Assembly: GCA_023417935.1 (NCBI GenBank) | Contig: JAEZDY010000009.1 | Coordinates: forward strand, 150,308 to 214,307 | Origin: Bacteroidota bacterium | GTDB taxonomy: Bacteria > Bacteroidota > Bacteroidia > Bacteroidales > Lentimicrobiaceae | DNA: 64,000 nt | Direction of reading: 5' to 3' | In this document: positions 42,291-51,208 of the stretch, one piece after another | How positions within the stretch are numbered: the first letter of the stretch is position 1 | How the letters are laid out: each line of letters opens with the position of its first letter | Translations under genes and position numbers: made by a program | The notes under the pieces: generated by a model | What the model was told of the DNA's origin: nothing | What the model saw: only the letters and a program-made list of their open reading frames with translations | Databases searched by the model: none

Positions 42291-42383
42291 AATTATCAAT
42301 TCTATAATTTGATATTGCCAATCAGTTCCTTATACTTCAATCATTTGACTATGGCAATAAATTATTTATTTAGCTATCTGAGG

Positions 42384-43706
42384 TCAGGCTTTTAGTCTGA
42401 CTTCATCCCTTTTGTACGACCATATCATAATTCCAATTGCAATAACCAGAAAAGCCACTCCAACGATAAATGTAAAAACGTAACCATACAGCTCATAAAA
42501 CAATACACCAAGAAGCGGGGCAAACAATGAGCGGGCGCTTGTTAAGAATAAATGCACTGACTGGTAATCACCTGCTTCAGACGGCTTACAAAAATAAGCT
42601 GAGCCAATGCTCCAAAGCAACGACATTGTAGCAGCAAATACAGCCTGAAACAGTATGAATGGGATCATGGCATAATAAAACTTCACGCCGACTATATAAG
42701 TATACTGAGGTAAATAATAGGTTAGTACAAGACTCAGTAAAAAGAGCATAATTGACATAAAGGTTATTGCTGCAAACTTCCTTGGGTCAATTCTTGACAG
42801 GGTTCTGCCAAAGTAAGGTATTAGAAAAAGTGCAAGGATATTGTATGCATTCTTATAGGCAGCCACACTAAAGTAATTTAAACCGAGTTGTTTCTCGAAA
42901 AAAATAGTGATAACTGTGGTAGTACTCATAAACGCAAACCCATAAAACATAAACCCCCATTCAAAGTGCCTGAAAGGCAGGTTTGTTTTTAAAATATTCC
43001 TCATACTCTTAATCGACTCTTTCACTGACGACCACATTCCCGATAAGTTATCATAAATGACTGTTTCAGTGTAATTTATCATAGAAAGAAAAGCTGTTGA
43101 AAGCGTTCCTGCAATAGCTGCTATTACAAACACCCATCGGTAAGCTGCCGGATCGAGATCAAGTACCCAACCGTAAAGGAATGCAGTGATAAGCATCATT
43201 ATTTTACCTCCCAATGTAGAATAGCTGAACAAAGGGCCAAAGAAAGCATGTCGGTAATTACTCTTTAAGAAAAGGTTTATGGTTGGAAAAATCACCAGAT
43301 TGCCCAAATAGTATATCAGAAAGATGAGAAGGAAAATATAGTGGTATACTGAATCAAAAGTATAAGCAGAACTATCACCGGGAAAGAAAACCAATAAAGC
43401 AAGTGGCATTCTCGTAAGAATGCCGGTTACAAAAACAAGCCTTTGTTTGTTTTTCACCCTCTTCATCCATTCAGAAATAAAGATGAGGAAGATGAACGCT
43501 ATAACACTAAACTGAAACAGAAAGCTTAACTGATAGGAACTGCCATTCAAACTACGCAAAAAAACAAATTCATTCAAAGTTAGTACCCCTGCAACCAGAC
43601 CATCAGTTACTGTAAAGCCAACATGTAATTTGAATGTGAGCTGTTCATTTCGCTCAAGTGACTGGTAACCAACCTTTCGCTTAAAATAATCCTTTATAAG
43701 ATTCAT
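42384..43706 (-). CDS. MFS-like multi-pass permease
   Basis: 440 residues from ATG 43706; the upstream frame extension to 43727 overlaps the promoter. About 12 hydrophobic helices, for example LSFLFQFSVIAFIFLIFISE, LLIFLIYYLGNLVIFPTINL, WVFVIAAIAGTLSTAFLSMI, and FIVGVAFLVIAIGIMIWSY. The overall pattern is that of the major facilitator superfamily, with GGKIMMLITAFLYG and LWSIGSAYFCKPSEAGDYQS as distinctive segments. The substrate is unknown; the nearest recognisable features do not point to a sugar or drug family. A TAnnTTTG element ends only 5 bp before the ATG, suggesting a leaderless or nearly leaderless message. Confidence 0.8.
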   Translation of the reverse strand: MNLIKDYFKRKVGYQSLERNEQLTFKLHVGFTVTDGLVAGVLTLNEFVFLRSLNGSSYQLSFLFQFSVIAFIFLIFISEWMKRVKNKQRLVFVTGILTRMPLALLVFFPGDSSAYTFDSVYHYIFLLIFLIYYLGNLVIFPTINLFLKSNYRHAFFGPLFSYSTLGGKIMMLITAFLYGWVLDLDPAAYRWVFVIAAIAGTLSTAFLSMINYTETVIYDNLSGMWSSVKESIKSMRNILKTNLPFRHFEWGFMFYGFAFMSTTTVITIFFEKQLGLNYFSVAAYKNAYNILALFLIPYFGRTLSRIDPRKFAAITFMSIMLFLLSLVLTYYLPQYTYIVGVKFYYAMIPFILFQAVFAATMSLLWSIGSAYFCKPSEAGDYQSVHLFLTSARSLFAPLLGVLFYELYGYVFTFIVGVAFLVIAIGIMIWSYKRDEVRLKA

Positions 43707-43711
43707 TATAG

Positions 43712-43719
43712 CAAAGATA
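43712..43719 (-). promoter_or_regulatory. -7 element immediately before the MFS gene
   Basis: Minus strand TATCTTTG, a perfect TAnnTTTG match, ends five bases before ATG 43706. The predicted transcription start falls at or next to the start codon. Confidence 0.6.
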
Positions 43720-43825
43720 GTAATCATTTATCCGTTTTATGCCAACAGATACATCATTGCAAACATTAATACAATATGAACTTTTAAGATCAAATCCTGT
43801 TAATGACACACTAAAACATATCATC

Positions 43826-44380
43826 ATGAGAAAACTTGCAATTTTAATAACCTTCACACTTATAGCATCGATATCAGTGAATGCACAGCAAACATTTTAT
43901 GACTTTAAGGTCAAAACATTAGCAGGCGAGGATTTTGATCTGTCATCATTAAAAGGTAAAAAAGTAATGGTAGTGAATACTGCATCCAAATGTGGCAATA
44001 CACCTCAGTACAAGGATATTGAAGCATTATACAAGAAGTATAAGGATCAAGGATTTGTAGTAATTGGGTTTCCGGCAAACAACTTCATGAATCAGGAACC
44101 AGGCACTAATGAAGAAATTGCAGAATTCTGCGAAGTTAATTATGGTGTTACATTTCCCATGATGGATAAAGTATCAGTTAAAGGTAAAGACCAACATGAG
44201 ATATATGCCTGGCTTACTGATAAAGCTAAAAATGGTAAAATGGATTCTGAAGTAAAGTGGAACTTTCAGAAATACCTGATTAATGAGAATGGTGAATTAG
44301 TTGGTGTACTTCAGCCCAAAGAGAATGCCGATTCAGAAAAGGTTATCAACTGGATTGAAGGCAGAGAACAATCATTATAA
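43826..44380 (+). CDS. Secreted glutathione peroxidase-like thiol peroxidase
   Basis: 184 residues from ATG 43826, chosen because it gives a signal peptide (MRKLAILITFTLIASISVNA). An in-frame ATG at 43739 is possible but unlikely. The GPx active site is present with cysteine in place of selenocysteine: VMVVNTASKCGNTPQY (Cys about 55), the glutamine in NNFMNQEPGTNEE, and the WNF of VKWNFQKYLI. Such enzymes usually reduce peroxides with thioredoxin rather than glutathione. The signal peptide puts it in the periplasm. No neighbours share its strand; it is followed by a 22-bp tandem repeat. Confidence 0.93.
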   Translation: MRKLAILITFTLIASISVNAQQTFYDFKVKTLAGEDFDLSSLKGKKVMVVNTASKCGNTPQYKDIEALYKKYKDQGFVVIGFPANNFMNQEPGTNEEIAEFCEVNYGVTFPMMDKVSVKGKDQHEIYAWLTDKAKNGKMDSEVKWNFQKYLINENGELVGVLQPKENADSEKVINWIEGREQSL

Positions 44381-44405
44381 TGCTACAGAAATGTTTTAAT
44401 AACGT

Positions 44406-44531
44406 TTAAGAACTGACTTATTAAAACTAAAGAACAGTCTTAATAATGCTTAAGAACTAACTAAATAGAACTTAAGAACTGATTTAATAAGACTTAAGAA
44501 CTGACTTAATAATGCTAAAGAACATTAATTG
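44406..44531. repeat. 22-bp tandem repeat array, 5.7 copies
   Basis: Five full units at 44406, 44428, 44450, 44472 and 44494 plus a partial sixth at 44516. The consensus is TTAAGAACTGACTTAATAATGC. They are contiguous without spacers and lie in the 3' region of the peroxidase gene before two hairpin terminators. Confidence 0.92.
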
Positions 44532-44565
44532 TAACTAAGAATTTGTGAATGGGGGCATTTACAAA

Positions 44566-44590
44566 CAGGGGACTTTAAAAAAGTCCCCTG
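44566..44590. terminator. Strong hairpin after the tandem repeat
   Basis: CAGGGGACTT and AAGTCCCCTG form a perfect 10-bp stem with a five-base loop. The following bases are not a pure T run, so it may act as a transcript-end structure together with the next hairpin. Confidence 0.7.
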
Positions 44591-44599
44591 TTACTTATA

Positions 44600-44634
44600 A
44601 AAAAAAACGCTACCGGGATGGCAGCGTTTTTTTT
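44600..44634. terminator. Bidirectional terminator before the acyl-CoA dehydrogenase gene
   Basis: A run of A and ACGCT pair with AGCGT and a run of eight T. Either strand reads stem then T run, so it can end both the peroxidase and the acyl-CoA dehydrogenase transcripts. Confidence 0.85.
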
Positions 44635-44677
44635 GCAAGTAGTAAAAAAGGTTAATAATCCCAAGTTTAGTTAATAC

Positions 44678-46381
44678 TTACGATTTGTAAGCACCTAAGT
44701 CTCTTGGGTGACTTTGGTTTATCATACTTACCTTTGAAATATTGTCAGCTCTGCCAATTCTAATAAAAATCTCTGCAGATTTCATGTATACTTCACTCCT
44801 GTTTGCATCATGCATTAACAAGCATCCCATAATTATGTTTCCTGCCATTTCAACTAGTCGGCGGGCATGGAATTCAAGGAATTCATTTTCCTCATGCTCA
44901 TTAACTTTCTCAACAATCTTGCCAAACTGATCAGCCATTTTTTCTAAAGTGGCTTTAAGATATTGTAGCTCAGGTTTTACCGGGCTTGCAAGGTAATTTT
45001 GAATAGCTTTTAAGTAAACTCCATTACCTACACCACGAATGGCAGCAACTACCTGAAGTTGCGAAGTACCCTCATAAATTGTAGTTATACGGGCATCACG
45101 ATAAATACGTTCAACCGGAAAATCCTTCATGTAGCCGGTTCCCCCATGAATTTGTAAAGCATCATAAGCAATCTGGTTGCAGTACTCACTGGCAAATAGT
45201 TTTAGAAGCGGTGTGAATACATCAGCAAGCTTAAGATAATGTTTGTAGTCTTCTCTTTCAGCCTGGTCTAGTTTACGATCATGGCTGATGAAAGTATATG
45301 CCTTGTAAATATCAACAAACCGTGCAGTTTCATAAAGCAGTGACCTTATAGCATCAGTTTTAACCTTCATGTTTGTGAGTAGTTCATAAACCGCAGGATA
45401 TTGAATGATTGCTTTTCCAAACTGTTCACGTTCTTCAGCATACTTTTGGGCTTCACGCCAGGCTGCTTCAGCCAATCCAACTGATTGAGCTCCAACGCCC
45501 AAACGAGCTGAATTCATCAACGACATAACGTATTTGATCAAACCCATCTTAGTATCACCAACAAGTTTGGCTGGAGCATGTTTAAAAACAAGCTCACAAG
45601 TTGGTGATCCCTTGATTCCGAGTTTATTCTCAATTCGACGTATTGTCATTGCCTTACTGGTACGATCATAAACAAATAATGATAAACCGCGGGCATCAGA
45701 TGTATTTGGCTCTGAACGCGCAAGTACCAGGGATATATCAGCATCACCATTGGTAATAAAACGTTTTACGCCATCAAGGTACCAGGTATTATCTTCCTGA
45801 CTAAAAGTTGCCTTTAATTGAACAGCCTGGAGGTCACTACCTGCATCAGGTTCAGTAAGATCCATGGCTGCAGTTGCACCTTTGTAAAAGCGTGGCAAAT
45901 ATTCATTCTTAATTTCTTCTGAACCGAATTCATGTATTGTTTCAGCACAATCCTGCAGTCCCCAGATGTTAGCAAATCCTGCATCAGCACGAGATACTAT
46001 TTCGGCAGCCATAACATAGGGAATCATCGGAAAATTCAAACCATCATATTGACGTGGTAACGACATACCAATCATGCCAGCTTTCTTAAGAGCTTCAAGG
46101 TTATCAACGGTTCCTGGGGCATACTTTACTTCATTATCAATTAGTTGAGGACCATCATGATCAACACCTTCAGCGTTAGGCCCTATGATATCACCTGATA
46201 TTTCACCTACGATTTCAAGTACTTTATCATAACTATCGATAGCATCTTCAAAGTCACGTGGAGCGTAATCAAACTGATCTTTCTCAACATAATCCTTTTC
46301 CTTTAACCTTACAATTTTCTCCATTAAAGGATGAGCGAGGTGGAATTTCAGGTTTTCGTTATCTGTATAAAAATTAGCCAT
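44678..46381 (-). CDS. Acyl-CoA dehydrogenase
   Basis: 567 residues. FAD- and substrate-binding segments are typical: AMDLTEPDAGSDLQAVQLKA near residue 175, WYLDGVKRFITNGDADISL, LGIKGSPTCELVF near 255, ALQIHGGTGYMKDFPVERIY, and RDARITTIYEGTSQLQ, the last with the region of the catalytic glutamate. It is longer than the 380-residue core because of an extra C-terminal domain (about 460-567), as in Bacteroidota members. It oxidises an acyl-CoA to the enoyl-CoA and passes electrons to ETF, whose subunits are encoded directly upstream; it is last in the etfB-etfA-acd operon (27 bp gap). Chain length is unknown. Confidence 0.94.
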   Translation of the reverse strand: MANFYTDNENLKFHLAHPLMEKIVRLKEKDYVEKDQFDYAPRDFEDAIDSYDKVLEIVGEISGDIIGPNAEGVDHDGPQLIDNEVKYAPGTVDNLEALKKAGMIGMSLPRQYDGLNFPMIPYVMAAEIVSRADAGFANIWGLQDCAETIHEFGSEEIKNEYLPRFYKGATAAMDLTEPDAGSDLQAVQLKATFSQEDNTWYLDGVKRFITNGDADISLVLARSEPNTSDARGLSLFVYDRTSKAMTIRRIENKLGIKGSPTCELVFKHAPAKLVGDTKMGLIKYVMSLMNSARLGVGAQSVGLAEAAWREAQKYAEEREQFGKAIIQYPAVYELLTNMKVKTDAIRSLLYETARFVDIYKAYTFISHDRKLDQAEREDYKHYLKLADVFTPLLKLFASEYCNQIAYDALQIHGGTGYMKDFPVERIYRDARITTIYEGTSQLQVVAAIRGVGNGVYLKAIQNYLASPVKPELQYLKATLEKMADQFGKIVEKVNEHEENEFLEFHARRLVEMAGNIIMGCLLMHDANRSEVYMKSAEIFIRIGRADNISKVSMINQSHPRDLGAYKS

Positions 46382-46408
46382 TTCGTAAATTTCTTATAAG
46401 TTGCTTCA

Positions 46409-47428
46409 CTATTTTGAATTCGCCTTGTAGTACTTGATCATCTTTGGGAGTACATCAGTAATACTACCGATAATTGTGTAATCAGCAATATTATTAATAG
46501 GCGCGTTAACATCAGTATTAATGGAAATAATTTGGGCTGACTGGTCCATACCCGCCCTGTGTTGCACTGCCCCCGATATACCACAAGCTATGTATAATTT
46601 AGGCCTTACAGTTATACCTGTTTGACCTATCTGACGCTCGTGTTCCACAAAACCGGCATCAACTGCTGCACGTGAAGCCCCAACTTGTGCCCCCAATACA
46701 TCAGCCAGGTCATACAACATGTTAAAGTTCTCTTTTGAACCAACACCGTATCCTCCGGCAATAATAACCTGTGCGTTCTTAATATTGATCTTACTCTGCT
46801 CAATATGACGCTCAATTATCTGAACTACAAAATCATCATCCTTAAGTATAGTGAGGTCCATTTGTTCCACCACACCTTTATATTTATTATCAGTGATCTC
46901 TTTTTTCATTACTCCTTCCCTTACTGTAGCCATTTGCGGGCGAGTTTCAGGGTTAATGATTGTTGCAATAATGTTTCCACCAAAAGCAGGGCGGATTTGA
47001 TACAATAAGTTTTTGTACTCAGTTTGCGACTTGTTCTCAAAATGATCACCTATTTCCAAACTTGTGCAATCAGCCGTTAGTCCGCAACGCATAGCTGAAG
47101 CTACACGGGGAGCGATATCTCTTCCAATTGAAGTGGCACCAAATAAGGCAACTTCAGGATTTTCTTTTTTGAAAAGGTCAATTATTAAAGCAGCATGTGG
47201 CAGCGTGGTGTAAGGATACAAGCGAGCATCATCAGCCACGTGCAATCTGTCAACACCATAGGGGAAGATATCTTTTTCAATGCCTTTCAACTCACTTCCA
47301 ATAACAACTGCCTCAAGTTTCACTTTCAGCTCATTGGCAAGTTTGCGACCTTTAGATAACAATTCAAGACTTACATCAGCAATTGTTCTGTCGTCAGTAA
47401 TTTCGCAGTATACAAATATATTATTCAC
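46409..47428 (-). CDS. etfA: Electron transfer flavoprotein alpha subunit
   Basis: 339 residues. The C-terminal FAD-binding part is clear: AGGYGVGSKENFNMLYDLAD, VGASRAAVDAGFVEHERQIGQ, GITVRPKLYIACGISGAVQH, and QIISINTDVNAPINNIADYTI. The alpha subunit binds FAD and takes electrons from the acyl-CoA dehydrogenase encoded 27 bp downstream. It follows etfB by 27 bp. Length is in the normal range. Confidence 0.96.
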   Translation of the reverse strand: MNNIFVYCEITDDRTIADVSLELLSKGRKLANELKVKLEAVVIGSELKGIEKDIFPYGVDRLHVADDARLYPYTTLPHAALIIDLFKKENPEVALFGATSIGRDIAPRVASAMRCGLTADCTSLEIGDHFENKSQTEYKNLLYQIRPAFGGNIIATIINPETRPQMATVREGVMKKEITDNKYKGVVEQMDLTILKDDDFVVQIIERHIEQSKINIKNAQVIIAGGYGVGSKENFNMLYDLADVLGAQVGASRAAVDAGFVEHERQIGQTGITVRPKLYIACGISGAVQHRAGMDQSAQIISINTDVNAPINNIADYTIIGSITDVLPKMIKYYKANSK

Positions 47429-47455
47429 TTTTTCAGGATTAGTTTGTTAAGAAAA

Positions 47456-48328
47456 TTAACCAATAACATGACTGCTGAGCAGTTCTTTCATAAGTCCGTC
47501 AATATCTGCATCTGAGGAGCTTAATACTTTTGAATCTTTTGATGCGAATACAACATTTTCAATCTTTTTTACTTTAGTGGGTGAACCTGATAATCCAAGC
47601 ATAGTAACATCTGCATTCAGGTCATCAACTGTCCACTCATTCAACTGAAGGTAAGGTCTTAGATTGTAAAGTTCAGTATAATCCTTTGTTTCATTTTGCA
47701 ATTCGGTAACAGTGCGACAATGCTTATACTTCATAAGTAATTTAGTAACCCGCTGCCTGCAATCAGGAGCAGAGCTATGCACTGTAATAGCAACTGGAAG
47801 TTTTGATTTTACTACTTCCACTCCCCTTTCGAGGCGGCGCTTAACAGTAATTGAGTTCTGATCAACATCAATTATCTCTTCTGCGTAAGTAATTTGTGGG
47901 ATATTAAGCTTTTCAGCAGTTTGCGGACCAACTTGTGCGGTATCACCATCAATAGCCTGGCGACCAGAAATTACCAGGTGATATGGTTCCAGCTTTTTTA
48001 CTGCTAAGGATATGGCATATGATGTTGCCAAAGTATCACTACCGGCAAATTTACGGTCAGTTATCAAATAACCTCTATCTGCACCACGATACATAGCTTC
48101 ACGTATGATCTCCGCAGCCCTGAATGGACCCATGGTAAGGACAACAACTTCGCAATCAACCAGTTTATCTTTTATTCTGAGGGCAAGCTCAAGGGCATTT
48201 AAGTCTTCAGGGTTGAAGATAGCCGGCAATGCTGCTCTGTTAACAGTACCATCAGCTTTCATAGCATCTTTACCCACATTGCGGGTATCAGGTACCTGTT
48301 TAGCAAGCACGATAATTTTAAAACTCAT
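47456..48328 (-). CDS. etfB: Electron transfer flavoprotein beta subunit
   Basis: 290 residues. KIIVLAKQVPDTRNVGKDAM at the start, NALELALRIKD, VVLTMGPFRAAEIIREAMYR and LVISGRQAIDGDTAQVGPQT are ETF-beta signatures; the last includes the AMP-binding loop. The C-terminal 90 residues are more divergent than in mitochondrial ETF, a FixA-like trait. It heads the etfB-etfA-acyl-CoA dehydrogenase operon behind a textbook promoter. Confidence 0.96.
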   Translation of the reverse strand: MSFKIIVLAKQVPDTRNVGKDAMKADGTVNRAALPAIFNPEDLNALELALRIKDKLVDCEVVVLTMGPFRAAEIIREAMYRGADRGYLITDRKFAGSDTLATSYAISLAVKKLEPYHLVISGRQAIDGDTAQVGPQTAEKLNIPQITYAEEIIDVDQNSITVKRRLERGVEVVKSKLPVAITVHSSAPDCRQRVTKLLMKYKHCRTVTELQNETKDYTELYNLRPYLQLNEWTVDDLNADVTMLGLSGSPTKVKKIENVVFASKDSKVLSSSDADIDGLMKELLSSHVIG

Positions 48329-48408
48329 AGATTATAGTGTGTTTATATTTTGCAAACTGTTGAATTCGAGCACTTATGCAGCAATCTACATAAGAAATTG
48401 CTGTGGTG

Positions 48409-48439
48409 CAAAAATAGAACATTGCATGAAACCACCAAA
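48409..48439 (-). promoter_or_regulatory. Promoter of the etfB-etfA-acd operon
   Basis: Minus strand TTTG (48436-48439), exactly 19 bases, then TATTTTTG (48409-48416). It is 80 bp before the etfB ATG. Confidence 0.85.
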
Positions 48440-48562
48440 TTTAATTTTCTCATTAGTGATCACCAGGTATCACTAAATTTATGGGCCGTTCTATATGAAA
48501 TATTATTCCCCCCTCAAGATAATTGTTGAGTATCAGGCTAGAGTTAATGAAATATCAAAAAC

Positions 48563-49420
48563 TCAATCAACGTTTAACGGATTCTCTTTGCATTCCTTAC
48601 ATTCAAGGCTCTTATTGTATTGATGCATTGCCCGTTGACTCATACCCATGCTACTGAAACCACCATCATGAAAAAGGTTTTGCATGGTTACTTTTTTGGT
48701 AAGGTCAGAAAATAAAGTAACACAATAATCAGCACATTCATCACCGGTTGCATTACCTAAAGGTGACATACGTTCAGTAAAGTCAATTAATGCATTAAAT
48801 CCCTTTACACCCTGCCCGGCAGTAGTTGGGGTTGGTGATTGGGAGATTGTGTTAATCCTCACGTGTTTCTCACGACCATAGATATACCCAAAACTACGTG
48901 CTATTGACTCAAGTACTGCTTTTGCATCGGCCATATCATTATATTCATATAAGGTACGCTGTGCTGCTATATAAGATAGACCAACAATTGAACCCCATTC
49001 ATTTATTGCATCCATCTTCTTGGCAGTTTGTATCATCTTATGAAATGACATAGCTGAAATATCCAATGTTTTAGAGAAATACTCATAATTGAGATCATCA
49101 TAAGGAATTTTCTTTCGAACGTTTGGTGACATACCAATGGAGTGCAGAACAAAATCAATTTTACCGTCGAATGCTTCCATAGTTTTGGCAAACAGATTTT
49201 CAAGATCCTTAACACTGGTTGCATCAGCCGGTATCATTAAACTACCGGTTGATTCAGCAAGTTCGTCCAATTCACCCATTCTTATGGCAATCGGAGTGTT
49301 GGTAAGTACCATTTGTGCACCTTCAGCATGAGCGCGTTCAGCAACTTTCCATGCAATTGACTGGTTATTGAGTGCCCCAAAAATAATTCCTTTTTTTCCT
49401 TTTAAAAGATTGTATGCCAT
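48563..49420 (-). CDS. fabI: Enoyl-[acyl-carrier-protein] reductase (NADH)
   Basis: 285 residues. FabI reduces the trans-2 double bond in the last step of each fatty acid elongation round. The cofactor loop reads GKKGIIFGALNNQSIAWKVA; GKIDFVLHSIGMSP follows; VGLSYIAAQRTLYEYNDMAD with K at about 165 contains the Y-x6-K active-site pair (Y157-158 region) and the upstream Tyr; HVRINTISQSPTPTTAGQGV is the mobile loop. A cysteine-containing tail (LECKECKENPLN) extends beyond the usual end. Drug-target enzyme of triclosan in other bacteria. It lies 61 bp downstream of recN. Confidence 0.97.
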   Translation of the reverse strand: MAYNLLKGKKGIIFGALNNQSIAWKVAERAHAEGAQMVLTNTPIAIRMGELDELAESTGSLMIPADATSVKDLENLFAKTMEAFDGKIDFVLHSIGMSPNVRKKIPYDDLNYEYFSKTLDISAMSFHKMIQTAKKMDAINEWGSIVGLSYIAAQRTLYEYNDMADAKAVLESIARSFGYIYGREKHVRINTISQSPTPTTAGQGVKGFNALIDFTERMSPLGNATGDECADYCVTLFSDLTKKVTMQNLFHDGGFSSMGMSQRAMHQYNKSLECKECKENPLNVD

Positions 49421-49481
49421 AATGGTTGATTGTTGTTTATTAATAATCTATTGTTTAATTCTAAGATAATTCTACTGATTC

Positions 49482-51143
49482 CTATTCATTTAATTTTAGA
49501 AGTTCCAATGCTGCTTCACGGGCGCCTTGTAATTTATGGTCACCGCTGATCATTAGCGCAAGTTCATTTATTTGTTCATCCTGATCCAATCGGGTAATAT
49601 CAGACCAGGTGCTTGTTGAATCTGTGAGTTTATACACTTTAAAATGCTCATTGCCGAGAGCGGCGATTTGAGGAAGATGTGTAATAGTGATTACCTGCAT
49701 ATGATTGGAAATCTTACGCAAAATATTTCCAACCTTACCGGCAATGTCACCGCTAATACCCGTATCAATCTCATCAAATACTATAGTTGGTAGCAAGTTG
49801 TTAGTTGATATTAAGGATTTTACCGCCAACATTAAACGTGATAGTTCACCACCTGATGCAATCTTTGAAATATCATTGGGAGCACTACCTTTATTCGCGG
49901 AAAACAGGAATTTAACTTCATCTCTGCCTTCGGCACCAGGTTGAGTTAAACTTTGCCACATGATCGAAAACTTCCCGTCCTTAATACCTAATAACGAGAT
50001 TGTTTCTTCAATTGACTTTTCAATGTCACTTGAATGGCTCCTTCTACGGTTTGACAGTTCATCTGAAACGATGGTCAATTCGTTATAGCAACTCATCAAT
50101 TCCTTCTCAAGTTGAGCAACCTTATGGTCAAGTGAATCAATGATTGAAATGCGTTCTTCGTAATTACCAGCCAAAGCAATGAGTTCATCAATGTCTTTAG
50201 CGTGATGTTTTTGCTGGAGCCTATAAATAATGTTAAGTCTATCATTTATCTGAACCATCAGCTCAGGATTAAACTGGATTTTCTCCATTGTATCAGAGAT
50301 CACTTCGGCTATATCCTTAAGCTCAAGCAAAGTGCTGTCAAGGCGTTCAGAGAGAACCTTCAATTCAGTGTAATAACGGGATGCTGCAATGACGCTGTTA
50401 ACAACTTCCTTTAATTTTTTGATGATATTATCATCATCCTCATTCAGAATGACAGCCGCAAGATAGAGTTTTGACCTGATTTCTTCAGCATGAGTTTGAA
50501 CTTCAAGTTCCTGTTCAAGCTGGTCTTGCTCCCCGCTAACCAAAGCGGCATTACGCAGTTCTTCTACTATATATAATAAGTAATCAAGTTCGGTTTTTTC
50601 CTTTTGCTCTTTAAGTCGGGTTTCCTCAAGTTCCTTTTTTAGAGTCGAATACCTTCTGTAAGTTTCCTTGTATTTCCGAAGTAACTTCTTGTTATCAGCA
50701 ACAGCGTCAACAACACTAAGCTGGAAAGAATTTTCACGAAGCAAAAGTGTTTGATGTTGTGAATGAACATCAATGAGGCGACTAGTGATTTCTCTTAGTT
50801 GTATTAAGTTAACGGGAGTGTCATTAATGAAAGCGCGTGATTTTCCCTGAGGTGTTATTTCCCGGCGTATAATGCACTGGTTTTCATAATCCAGATTATT
50901 ATCGTCGAAAAAGGTTTCAAGTTCACATTTCGAGATATCAAATGTACCTTCTACACTGCACTTTCTGGAAGGATCAACAAACGTGATATTGTCAGCCCTA
51001 TTACCCAGTATAAGAGAAAGAGCCCCTAATATAATTGATTTACCAGCACCTGTTTCACCTGTGATAACAGAAAAAGGCTTGCCGAATTCTATATCAAGAT
51101 TCCGGATCAGGGCATAATTTTTAACTGAAAGCCTGCAGAGCAT
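49482..51143 (-). CDS. recN: DNA repair protein RecN
   Basis: 553 residues of an SMC-like repair protein. The Walker A site is GETGAGKSIILGALSLILG (about residues 29-47), the signature motif ASGGELSRLMLAVKSLIST and the Walker B stretch PTIVFDEIDTGISGDIAGKV lie near residues 430-470, and the middle is coiled coil. RecN acts early in double-strand break repair. It is last-but-one of the minus-strand run bamD-rpoZ-coaBC-porD-like-recN-fabI, 65 bp after the DUF4835 gene. Confidence 0.97.
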   Translation of the reverse strand: MLCRLSVKNYALIRNLDIEFGKPFSVITGETGAGKSIILGALSLILGNRADNITFVDPSRKCSVEGTFDISKCELETFFDDNNLDYENQCIIRREITPQGKSRAFINDTPVNLIQLREITSRLIDVHSQHQTLLLRENSFQLSVVDAVADNKKLLRKYKETYRRYSTLKKELEETRLKEQKEKTELDYLLYIVEELRNAALVSGEQDQLEQELEVQTHAEEIRSKLYLAAVILNEDDDNIIKKLKEVVNSVIAASRYYTELKVLSERLDSTLLELKDIAEVISDTMEKIQFNPELMVQINDRLNIIYRLQQKHHAKDIDELIALAGNYEERISIIDSLDHKVAQLEKELMSCYNELTIVSDELSNRRRSHSSDIEKSIEETISLLGIKDGKFSIMWQSLTQPGAEGRDEVKFLFSANKGSAPNDISKIASGGELSRLMLAVKSLISTNNLLPTIVFDEIDTGISGDIAGKVGNILRKISNHMQVITITHLPQIAALGNEHFKVYKLTDSTSTWSDITRLDQDEQINELALMISGDHKLQGAREAALELLKLNE

Positions 51144-51208
51144 AAGGTGGGCAATTTAGCAAAGCAAAGGTAAGGATTATAAACCTTTCTGCAATAAACC
51201 TCAAGTGT

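Noticed and set aside
43826..44380. Selenocysteine in the glutathione peroxidase
   Set aside because: The active-site codon is TGT (cysteine), not TGA.
44406..44531. Possible CRISPR array
   Set aside because: The 22-bp units are contiguous with no unique spacers and no cas genes are nearby; it is a plain tandem repeat.
48105..48476. Open frame of 123 codons on the plus strand
   Set aside because: Antisense to etfB and its promoter; low-complexity translation.
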